Shown: in pieces, positions 35,681 to 42,330 of the stretch
Layout: each line of letters starts with the position of its first letter
How positions within the stretch are numbered: the stretch's first letter is position 1
Assembly (NCBI GenBank): GCA_022565795.1
Contig: JAIUMA010000027.1
Span: 1-42,330, forward strand
DNA from: Balneolia bacterium
GTDB lineage: Bacteria > Bacteroidota > Rhodothermia > Balneolales > Cyclonatronaceae
Direction of reading: 5' to 3'
Length of the DNA stretch: 42,330 nucleotides
The notes under the pieces: model-generated
What the model was told of the DNA's origin: nothing
The model's database searches: none
What the model saw: the letters and a program-made list of their open reading frames with translations, nothing else
Translations under genes and position numbers: made by a program

Positions 35681-37141
35681 ATGAAAAAGCTATACAATGC
35701 CGGCAAGGTATTCTTGCTGGGATCTGCTTTGCTGTTCGGAACTACCGCAGCTTACGGGCAGAACATTGAACTAACAAATCAAGCTAACATTAATGAGCTT
35801 AGCAGCTCGTTTGCTCCACAGAGCCAACTCCAAAACTCCGAGCTTCTTTTTGAGCAAGAAATCTATGTTGATGACGAAGGCAGTATTAACGGAATCGTAT
35901 CCGGATACTTCGTTCAGACCGAGAACAGAGCTTACTCTGCAGACGATTTTGAGCTCAGCGAAAGTGCTCTGATTACTAATCTTTCTTTTGAAGGATTTCA
36001 AGGAGGCGGCGCACTCTTGCCACTCGATGATATCCTGCTAGGCATGCGGGTTTATATTCTTGAAGGCGGAGCTGCCGGTCCGGATGGCGTTCCTGGAATT
36101 GATGATGCAATTGTAACTATTGATATCGATGCTGATGATGACGCACTTCAAATCGTACAGGAAGATGGAAGCACGATTCAGCTCATCACCCTTGACCTTG
36201 AAGCAAGCGGCGACACCTTCCCGCTTGAAGGCGGTGTTCGCTACTGGATTATTGCCGCTCCAATACACGATCTGACCGATGAAGAAGGTAATTCAACTCG
36301 TTGGAACTGGGCACGTGCAACTCAAAACTTTGGTGGCGAGCCTGTACTTTCAGATCCTGATGAAATTTTTGGTCTTGGTCCAGACTGGGTAGCTTTTTCC
36401 CAAATTGGAGTTGATTGGCTATCACCTCCGGGATTTGCTGGTCTGTCTATGTTTATTGAAGGAATTCCGGGTGAGTTCGGAGATCCTGATCTGGGCGACT
36501 TTGCCCTTCTATCACCAGCAGACGGAGCAGAAGTAACTGTACAGGCCGATGGCGACGATCCTGTTGTTGTTGAATGGGAAGTTTCTGAAAACGCCGAGAC
36601 CTATACGTGGGTTGCCAACATTCCCGGTGAAGGTTTCGACGACCCGATTCTCGCTCTTGCAGCCGATAACGATGGTGCAGATACAAGCCTTTCGCTAACT
36701 ACAGGCATTGTCTACGAAGTACTGGTTGGTCTCGGCATTGAGCCCGGCACATCCATAACCGTAGAATGGACCGTAATCGCTGAAGCAGGCGAGTCTTCGC
36801 TTCAGGCTGAAAACGTTTGGGAAGTAACATTTGTCCTTGAGGAAGGTCCCGTAAGCGTGGATCCGACCGAAACGGTTGAAGGCTTTGCTTTAGAGCAAAA
36901 CTACCCGAATCCGTTCAACCCTACTACAAACATCAGCTTTACACTACCGGAAGCTTCTGAGGTTTCTCTGGAAGTGTACAACATGCAGGGTCAGCGCGTA
37001 GCGACTATCGCTAACGGCACCATGGCAGCCGGTTCGCACAACGTATCGTTTGATGCAAGCAACCTCTCAAGCGGTATCTACCTGTATCGCCTGACTGCTG
37101 GTTCTTTCACAGCTACCAATAAAATGATGCTTGTTAAGTAA
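35681..37141 (+). CDS. Secreted protein with SusE-like Ig domain and T9SS sorting domain (paralog 1)
   Basis: A 486-residue secreted protein, first of two tandem paralogs. Signal peptide at 1-27 (AYG-QN). An N-terminal beta-rich domain (about 50-265) with SADDFELSE, a strongly acidic loop (DIDADDDA) and the block GVRYWIIAAPIHD, ending in the aromatic RWNWARATQNFGGEP; an Ig-like domain at about 272-392 (FALLSPADGAEV ... VEWEVSENAETYTWVANIPG ... VLVGLG) resembling those of SusE/SusF outer-membrane starch-binding proteins; a type A T9SS sorting domain at 401-486. The acidic loops suggest calcium or a saline habitat. A carbohydrate or polymer binding role is a guess from the Ig domain. It has its own terminator at 37224-37261. 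Confidence 0.85.
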   Translation: MKKLYNAGKVFLLGSALLFGTTAAYGQNIELTNQANINELSSSFAPQSQLQNSELLFEQEIYVDDEGSINGIVSGYFVQTENRAYSADDFELSESALITNLSFEGFQGGGALLPLDDILLGMRVYILEGGAAGPDGVPGIDDAIVTIDIDADDDALQIVQEDGSTIQLITLDLEASGDTFPLEGGVRYWIIAAPIHDLTDEEGNSTRWNWARATQNFGGEPVLSDPDEIFGLGPDWVAFSQIGVDWLSPPGFAGLSMFIEGIPGEFGDPDLGDFALLSPADGAEVTVQADGDDPVVVEWEVSENAETYTWVANIPGEGFDDPILALAADNDGADTSLSLTTGIVYEVLVGLGIEPGTSITVEWTVIAEAGESSLQAENVWEVTFVLEEGPVSVDPTETVEGFALEQNYPNPFNPTTNISFTLPEASEVSLEVYNMQGQRVATIANGTMAAGSHNVSFDASNLSSGIYLYRLTAGSFTATNKMMLVK

Positions 37142-37607
37142 TGTGACTCTCAGGAGTACAACAGCAGTTTTCATCAGGTCGGCAGCCGTTTAAGCCGGCT
37201 GAATACTGCGCATTATTCTGAAAAGGGAAATTCGGTTAACTCCGGGTTTCCCTTTTTTTTTGACGGAATCTCCAGCTTAAGCATGGAATACACAGCGTTA
37301 GGCATTTGCCAAATTTAAGCTACCTTTTTCGAGTATCTGCGCATCGGATCCAATCAACAGGAGAATAGATTACGGAAGCCCAATTATTGTTTAACATTTC
37401 TTTTCATATCGGCATTTTTAAAAAAATATTCCCATAATTTTTTAATGATAACTAATTAAAAGAGCTATAATTCACTGATATACATAGGTTTAAAAATTTA
37501 TTGGTGTAACAAAAATATTTTTCATAATTAATTGTCTATTAATTTATATTAAACCTTCGCCAGCCACAAAAGGCGAATTTCAACTAATCAATCAGATCTA
37601 ATTAATT
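37142..37607. other. Intergenic region: terminator and very AT-rich promoter stretch
   Basis: This 466-bp gap holds the paralog 1 terminator (37224-37261) and then a strikingly AT-rich block (about 37385-37560). A weak sigma-70-like pair, ttggtg (37500 area) and taatta 18 nt later, can be seen there but is not certain. No gene was found. Confidence 0.5.
37224..37261 (+). terminator. Intrinsic terminator after paralog 1
   Basis: Arms agggaaa (37224-37230) and tttccct (37247-37253), with further cgg/ccg pairing, are followed by a run of about nine T. A clear rho-independent terminator, of the same agggaaa/tttccct design as 15120 and 39086. Confidence 0.9.
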
Positions 37608-39023
37608 ATGACTAAACTCTACCAAGCAGGTAAGTCCTTGCTTGCAGTTTCTGCGTTCATGATGCTTTCAACTGCTGCAATGGCCCAGTCCAACCAACTG
37701 GAAGTGCGTTCAAACGCACCATTCGTAACTCCGCCAAGCACACCTGTACTCAACAACTCGGTAGTTTTGTTTGAGCAGGCACGCGCTGAAACCGGTGGAA
37801 TTGTAACAGGCTACTTCTCTGGACTTGATACTGGTGTATATAGTTCCGATGATTTTGAACTCTCAGAGCCGGCCCGTGTAACAGGCTTCAGCTTTCTGGG
37901 TTTCCAAAATAATGGAACACTGCTGGACGGTGTTCTTGAATCATTCACCGTTTACATTTTTGCCAACGCAGGTGGACAGCCAGCTGGTAATCCTTATGAT
38001 GATGGTTCATGGCTTTACTCAATTACACTTGAGCAGGGTGATGATGGCCTGACAATTAATCAGGAAAACAACCTGTACACTTTCGTACTTGACCTCGAAG
38101 CGGCTACAGACGAAATCTGGCAGCTTCAGGCCGAACGCTACTGGATTGTCGCTGCGCCGACAATGGATATGGACAACCTCGATGGTTCTACCCGCTGGAA
38201 CTGGGCGCAAGGGCAGCAGACATTTGGTGAGCCACTGCTTATCGACCCGGACAACAATTTTGGCGCAGGTGCAACCAACTGGACACCGTTCTCTACACTT
38301 GGTGTAGCCTGGACTCCTGCCGGACTAACCTTCTCTGTTTCTGGTATTGTTGGTGAGTTTGGTGATCCTGATCTCGGCGATTTCGCTCTTCTTTCTCCAG
38401 CAAATGGCGCTGAAGTACCAGTAGAAGAAGACGGAACCGACCCGGTTGTTGTAGAGTGGGAAATCTCTGAAAATGCAGAAACATACGTATGGGTTGCCAA
38501 CCTGCCTGGCGCCGGGTTTGAAAACCCGCTTCTCTCGCTGCCTTCCGACGACGGTGGTTCTGCCAACACGCTCACCCTTACCACAGGAATTGTATATGAC
38601 GTACTTGTTGGTCTTGGCGTTGAGCCGGGTTCTGAAGTTACCGTAGAATGGACCGTAATTGCGTCTGCCGGCTCAAACGAACTGCAGGCTGAGAACGTAT
38701 GGGAAGTTACCTTCATCCTGGCTGACGGTCCTGTTAGCACAGAGCCTACACAAACCGTTAAAGGCTTTGAGCTTGGCCAAAACTATCCAAACCCGTTCAA
38801 CCCTACAACCAACATCAGCTTCACCCTTCCTGAAGCTTCTGAAGTTCGCCTCGAAGTGTACAACATGCAGGGTCAGCGCGTGGCTTCTTTGGTTAACAGT
38901 TCCATGAGCGCAGGTTCACACATCGTTAGCTTCGATGCGACCAACCTTTCAAGCGGTATCTACATGTATCGCATGACAGCAGGCGCGTTCACAGCTACAA
39001 ACAAAATGATGCTCGTGAAGTAA
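37608..39023 (+). CDS. Secreted protein with SusE-like Ig domain and T9SS sorting domain (paralog 2)
   Basis: A 471-residue secreted protein and close paralog of the gene at 35681. Signal peptide at 1-27 (AMA-QS), with even the first residues alike (LYQAGK against LYNAGK). The order of domains is identical: N-terminal beta domain with SSDDFELSE and ERYWIVAAPTMD, the RWNWAQGQQTFGEP block, an Ig-like domain from GEFGDPDLGDFALLSP, and the sorting domain at 386-471. The Ig and sorting domains are almost the same in both, while the N-terminal domain differs much more, including a loop with NAGGQPAGNPYDDG. This suggests duplication followed by divergence of the binding part. Its own promoter lies in the AT-rich gap before it and its terminator at 39086. 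Confidence 0.85.
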   Translation: MTKLYQAGKSLLAVSAFMMLSTAAMAQSNQLEVRSNAPFVTPPSTPVLNNSVVLFEQARAETGGIVTGYFSGLDTGVYSSDDFELSEPARVTGFSFLGFQNNGTLLDGVLESFTVYIFANAGGQPAGNPYDDGSWLYSITLEQGDDGLTINQENNLYTFVLDLEAATDEIWQLQAERYWIVAAPTMDMDNLDGSTRWNWAQGQQTFGEPLLIDPDNNFGAGATNWTPFSTLGVAWTPAGLTFSVSGIVGEFGDPDLGDFALLSPANGAEVPVEEDGTDPVVVEWEISENAETYVWVANLPGAGFENPLLSLPSDDGGSANTLTLTTGIVYDVLVGLGVEPGSEVTVEWTVIASAGSNELQAENVWEVTFILADGPVSTEPTQTVKGFELGQNYPNPFNPTTNISFTLPEASEVRLEVYNMQGQRVASLVNSSMSAGSHIVSFDATNLSSGIYMYRMTAGAFTATNKMMLVK

Positions 39024-39085
39024 TTAGCAATGAACCATGCCGGGTTTGTAAAATAAGCCCGCCGGAAGTTCAGCAGTATACAACG

Positions 39086-39127
39086 CAGGGAAATCTGATG
39101 ACAAAATCAGGTTTCCCTGTTTTTTTT
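39086..39127 (+). terminator. Intrinsic terminator after paralog 2
   Basis: A 14-bp stem with one mismatch, cagggaaatctgat against atcaggtttccctg, around a gacaaa loop and followed by eight T. Nearly the same sequence as the hairpin after the subtilase gene. Confidence 0.92.
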
Positions 39128-39128
39128 A

Positions 39129-39183
39129 CCCACTCTCCCACTCTCCCACTCTCCCACTCTCCCACTCTCCCACTCTCCCACTC
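39129..39183. repeat. 8-nt tandem repeat, about seven copies
   Basis: The unit cccactct is repeated almost seven times without change. It lies between the paralog 2 terminator and the TauE/SafE-like gene, ending about 100 bp before that gene's start, where a promoter would be expected. Copy number may change by slippage. Confidence 0.95.
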
Positions 39184-39284
39184 AAGCTGTAGTTTATTTT
39201 TTAATCTGTGATGCCTTACCTTAGCAATCGTTTTGATAAACAGAAGAAAACAAATCAACTGAACCAACCCACGGGCAAACTTCT

Positions 39285-40103
39285 TTGCTGTATCTCATCC
39301 TGTTACTCATTGGCATAGCCGGCGGAGCCCTGGCCGGCCTTCTGGGCGTAGGCGGCGGACTTATCTTTACTCCCGTCCTCATCTTCCTGTATGCCGGAAG
39401 CTTTGAAAACCCCGTACCCTGGATTATTGCAACCTCGCTTTTGTGCACGTTTGCGGCATCATTGAGCAGCATCAGAAAGCATCAGCTGATGAAAAACCTG
39501 TTCCTGAAAGAGTCGGTAATGGTGGGCTTATGCGGGCTGACCGGAACGCTTGCCGGTAAAGCAATAGTCAGCTCCGCTTTCTACAGCGAAACAGAATTCA
39601 TCATCCTTTTCTCACTCCTTCTGCTGTACACCGGTTTTCGGTTTTTACGGGCTAAACCAACAGCTCCGGAACTCAATAATCCGGAAACTGCTGAAATCCC
39701 GATTATTCGTTTTCATCACGCCCTTTTGATTGGCGCTCTGGGCGGCCTGGTCGCCACCCTGGCCGGCGTTGGCGGTGGCATTGTGATGGTACCCATTATG
39801 CTTATGATACTTAAACTGCCTTACCTTAAGACCATCAGTATTTCATCAGCCGCCATTGTTTTTATTTCTTTTTTTGGATGGGCTCAGTTTGCCATCGACA
39901 CCCCTGCCGAGCCATCCCTGTCCGGCTATGCTGTTGGCTATGTAGACTTCGGAAGCGCGCTACCGCTCATTATCGGAGCGTTGGCAGGTGCCCATGGCGG
40001 CGTTTGGCTTTCGACCATTTTATCCCGCAAAAAAGCTGAAATCATCTTTGCCATGATGGCTTTGGCCGTTGCCGCCCGCCTTATCTACGGACAGTTTTTC
40101 TGA
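39285..40103 (+). CDS. TauE/SafE-family sulfite/anion permease
   Basis: A 272-residue inner-membrane protein of the TauE/SafE (DUF81) family, implicated in export or import of sulfite, sulfoacetate and related organosulfur anions. About eight helices occur in two inverted halves, each opened by a Gly-rich block: GIAGGALAGLLGVGGGLIFTP and GALGGLVATLAGVGGGIVMVP. The linker around residues 115-135 is hydrophilic. The frame has no ATG near its beginning; the start shown is a TTG (MLYLILLLIG), and an in-frame stop at 39237 limits any longer version to 16 further codons. The substrate is unknown. The 8-nt repeats lie just upstream. Confidence 0.88.
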   Translation: MLYLILLLIGIAGGALAGLLGVGGGLIFTPVLIFLYAGSFENPVPWIIATSLLCTFAASLSSIRKHQLMKNLFLKESVMVGLCGLTGTLAGKAIVSSAFYSETEFIILFSLLLLYTGFRFLRAKPTAPELNNPETAEIPIIRFHHALLIGALGGLVATLAGVGGGIVMVPIMLMILKLPYLKTISISSAAIVFISFFGWAQFAIDTPAEPSLSGYAVGYVDFGSALPLIIGALAGAHGGVWLSTILSRKKAEIIFAMMALAVAARLIYGQFF

Positions 40104-40141
40104 TTGCCCGCGTGGCCTCACACTTTTGGCCAGGGCCCCGG

Positions 40142-40162
40142 TTGTGATGCATGTTATCACAA
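40142..40162. promoter_or_regulatory. Dyad upstream of the Na/phosphate cotransporter gene
   Basis: A perfect 7-bp inverted repeat, ttgtgat and atcacaa, with a 7-nt spacer. It lies about 150 bp before the cotransporter start. It could be an operator or a small hairpin; the spacing does not fit the CRP consensus. Confidence 0.3.
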
Positions 40163-40312
40163 TGTTAATTCAAAAACCGGGACAGCTAAAAACTCCTGTG
40201 TTCTCACATTTTTTTGATATTTTAGACGCTGTGCAAAATGATCATAATGCGGAGCAGATACGCTTCCGGGAATCTGAATTAATACACATACTGTTTCGGC
40301 AGAACGTAATTT

Positions 40313-42094
40313 ATGACCTATACCTTCTTTGATTTTCTGCAGCTCGTAGGTGCGCTTGGCATCTTCATTTTCGGAATGAAAATTTTTAGCGACGGACTGC
40401 AGAAAGTAGCGGGGAGCAAGCTTCGATCCATTCTTAAAGGCATGACCCGCAACCGGTTTACCGGTATTTTAACCGGGTTTGGCACAACCACCATCACCCA
40501 GTCTTCGACCACTACAACCGTAATGGTTGTGAGTTTTGTAAATGCCGGACTGCTCACCTTTGTTGAATCCACCGGTGTAATCATGGGTGCCAATATTGGC
40601 ACTACCATTACCGCATGGATGGTGGCCGTCTTTGGATTCAAGTTTCAGATCACCCCCATTGCCATCAGCCTGATTGGCATTTTCTTTCCTTTTCTGTTTG
40701 TAAGCAACCTAAAGCTGCGCAACGTTGCAGAAGCAATGATTGGCTTTGGTATCCTGTTCATTGGTCTGGAATTCATTAAAGATGGCGTACCCAATATAGA
40801 TGACAACCCTGAGATCTTCGCCTTCCTCGACAGCTATACCGACATGGGCTATCTGTCTCTCCTGCTGTTTGTGCTGGTCGGCGCTATTCTTACGCTGCTC
40901 ACGCAGTCTTCTTCGGCCGCTACAGCTATTACGCTGGTTATGCTTTTTCAGGGCTGGATTAACTTCCCTATTGCTGCAGCGATGATTCTGGGTGAAAATA
41001 TTGGTACAACCGTAACCGCCAATATTGCCGCCATCATTGGTAACGTACACGCCAAACGAGCCGCCCGTTTTCACTTCTTCTTTAACGTTGCCGGGGTCGT
41101 ATGGATGCTCATTGTTATTTACCCCTTCCTGAACGGTATTGATGCCGTTATGCAGTGGTTCAGCCCGGGTTCTCTATCAGTTTTCTCTGATGACCCGGCG
41201 GCAAGACCAAACGCAACCCTTGCGCTTTCGCTGTTCCATACCAGCTTCAACATCATAAATGTTACTTTACTATTTGCTTTTGTTCCTATGCTCATTCGTC
41301 TCGTTGAGCGAATTCAGCCGGATAAAGGCGGAAGCGACGACCGATTTGAACTCAAATACATCAACATTGGCCTCATGTCCTCTTCCGAGCTTTCTATCGA
41401 ACAGGCTAAAAAGGAGATTAGTCTTTTTGCCAAGATGATTGAAAAGATGCACTATGGATTTACCGGGCTGCTTTACAAGAAACAGGAGAAGCGACGAAAA
41501 TTCCTCAAGAAACTCGAGAAACGAGAGGACATTACCGACCAGCTTGAGGTTGAGATTGCGGAATATCTGGTGCAAATATCGGAGAACACCAATATTTCTT
41601 CGCATTCCATCCGTAAGATCAGGAACATGCAGAGCATCATTAACGATTTGGAGCGCATTGGCGATATCTATTTCCAGATGTCTAAAACGTATGAGCGCGC
41701 CATGGACTCTGGCGAGCTGCTCCCGGGTGAAGCACTCGAAGAGCTTCGGGAAATGCTGGAAGCCGTTCATGATGCCATCATCATTATGAAAGACAACATA
41801 CTGGCCCATACGCATGAAGTGGATATGGATGCCGCTATCGCTGCGGAGAATCGCATCAACGAGGTGCGTGACAGACTCCGTGAAGGCCACTATGCGCGTC
41901 TTGAACTGGGAACCTACTCAGTGCGCGCCGGAATCATTTATCTGGACTACCTCAACCGTCTGGAGAAAATCGGTGACCACATCATAAACGTGAGTGAAGC
42001 CGCCGGCGGCAAGAAATTCCGCATCTCCAAACTCCACCACGATGCCGACGATGCCCTGCTTCAGAATTCCCGCTCGACCGGCAAAGACGAGTAG
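40313..42094 (+). CDS. Na/phosphate cotransporter with C-terminal PhoU domain
   Basis: A 593-residue inner-membrane protein of the PNaS (NptA/YjbB-like) family. The membrane part (about 1-330) has two copies of the family motif, TQSSTTTTVMVVSF near residue 62-75 and TQSSSAATAITLVM near 197-210, which form the sodium and phosphate sites. The remaining part (about 350-570) is a PhoU-like helical domain (IRKIRNMQSIINDLERIGDIYFQMSKTYE, LEKIGDHIINVSEAA), rich in charged heptads, which probably adjusts transport to phosphate state. A function in phosphate uptake or release is expected; direction is not clear from sequence. No pho-box was recognised. The gene ends in a strong terminator. Confidence 0.94.
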   Translation: MTYTFFDFLQLVGALGIFIFGMKIFSDGLQKVAGSKLRSILKGMTRNRFTGILTGFGTTTITQSSTTTTVMVVSFVNAGLLTFVESTGVIMGANIGTTITAWMVAVFGFKFQITPIAISLIGIFFPFLFVSNLKLRNVAEAMIGFGILFIGLEFIKDGVPNIDDNPEIFAFLDSYTDMGYLSLLLFVLVGAILTLLTQSSSAATAITLVMLFQGWINFPIAAAMILGENIGTTVTANIAAIIGNVHAKRAARFHFFFNVAGVVWMLIVIYPFLNGIDAVMQWFSPGSLSVFSDDPAARPNATLALSLFHTSFNIINVTLLFAFVPMLIRLVERIQPDKGGSDDRFELKYINIGLMSSSELSIEQAKKEISLFAKMIEKMHYGFTGLLYKKQEKRRKFLKKLEKREDITDQLEVEIAEYLVQISENTNISSHSIRKIRNMQSIINDLERIGDIYFQMSKTYERAMDSGELLPGEALEELREMLEAVHDAIIIMKDNILAHTHEVDMDAAIAAENRINEVRDRLREGHYARLELGTYSVRAGIIYLDYLNRLEKIGDHIINVSEAAGGKKFRISKLHHDADDALLQNSRSTGKDE

Positions 42095-42110
42095 AGTCAA
42101 ATATAAGCTT

Positions 42111-42154
42111 CAACAAAAAAGCCTTCAGTAGTCATGCTGAAGGCTTTTTTGTTG
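42111..42154. terminator. Strong bidirectional intrinsic terminator
   Basis: Arms aagccttcag and ctgaaggctt enclose tagtcatg, with an A-run before and a T-run after, making it symmetric and able to work on both strands. It ends the cotransporter transcript. The remaining bases to 42330 show no gene. Confidence 0.93.
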
Positions 42155-42330
42155 TATAAACAGATTCTCAACTCATTTATAAATCAGCAATTACTGTTGT
42201 CCGGGAAAAAACTGAATCGAACCAGACTATCACCTTTGAAACTTAACAGGGGTCGATGTTAAGGCTCGTCCATATATGAACCCCTTTACTTCTGAATCAG
42301 TTGAGTAGCTTCTAAATCGAAGTAAGCTTC

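Noticed and set aside
39070-39267. Minus-strand frame encoding WESGRVGE repeats
   Set aside because: It arises only from the 8-nt tandem repeat, and no coding-like sequence continues on either side.
40142-40162. CRP-type binding site
   Set aside because: The tgtga and tcaca half-sites are separated by 9 nt where CRP needs 6.
40069-40332. 87-codon frame between the TauE/SafE and cotransporter genes
   Set aside because: It overlaps the end of one gene and the start of the next in another frame, has no family pattern and spans a dyad and hairpins.

Overview
The window looks like chromosomal DNA from a marine or halophilic member of the Bacteroidota/Rhodothermota/Balneolota assemblage, most likely a Balneolales relative. 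Supporting signs are four secreted proteins ending in an 86-residue-type Por/T9SS sorting domain ([12 protein letters not shown] ... LVK), a GldC homologue, a TonB receptor with a beta-propeller partner, many lipoproteins, and start codons preceded by AT-rich leaders with little or no Shine-Dalgarno sequence. The exact genus cannot be told from sequence reading alone. No rRNA, tRNA, CRISPR array or prophage was seen.

Layout. 1-2.75 kb: PAS histidine kinase, then on the minus strand an RlpA-type lipoprotein, an orphan CARF-like protein that stops right after the sensor domain, and a small membrane protein. 3.1-7 kb: YbbP/YbbA-type ABC exporter pair and a two-helix membrane protein. 7.1-11 kb: outer-membrane barrel protein, PLP enzyme of the D-serine dehydratase/D-threonine aldolase group, TesA-like esterase, ThuA-domain lipoprotein. 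11.1-14.9 kb: a vitamin B12 locus on the minus strand with a complete cobalamin riboswitch, a BtuB-like TonB receptor and a BtuG-like propeller carrying a T9SS sorting domain. 15.2-20.5 kb: a 1280-residue secreted subtilase and a glycerophosphodiester phosphodiesterase lipoprotein. 20.7-23.7 kb: fumarylacetoacetase with a conserved unknown partner, then a small Cys-tailed protein. 23.8-26.8 kb: BioY, HemW and a NagZ-like lipoprotein. 26.96-27.68 kb: a RAYT (REP-associated tyrosine transposase) broken into two frames, next to a 44-nt perfect palindrome and three 19-nt repeats. 27.8-33.7 kb: RecN, Lon, RluD and GldC. 33.9-42.1 kb: sodium:solute symporter, two tandem paralogous T9SS cargo proteins, a TauE/SafE permease and a Na/phosphate cotransporter with a PhoU domain.

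How it works together. Most of the window is cell-envelope and housekeeping work: nutrient capture (B12, biotin, phosphate, sodium-coupled solutes), envelope maintenance (RlpA, YbbAP, NagZ), secreted cargo (subtilase and the paralog pair), protein quality control and DNA repair. The points most worth a second look are the B12 locus, in which the presumed surface capture protein seems to be delivered by T9SS instead of being a lipoprotein; the lone CARF domain; the RAYT/palindrome locus; and the unknown protein paired with fumarylacetoacetase. Several small intergenic hairpin families recur through the window.
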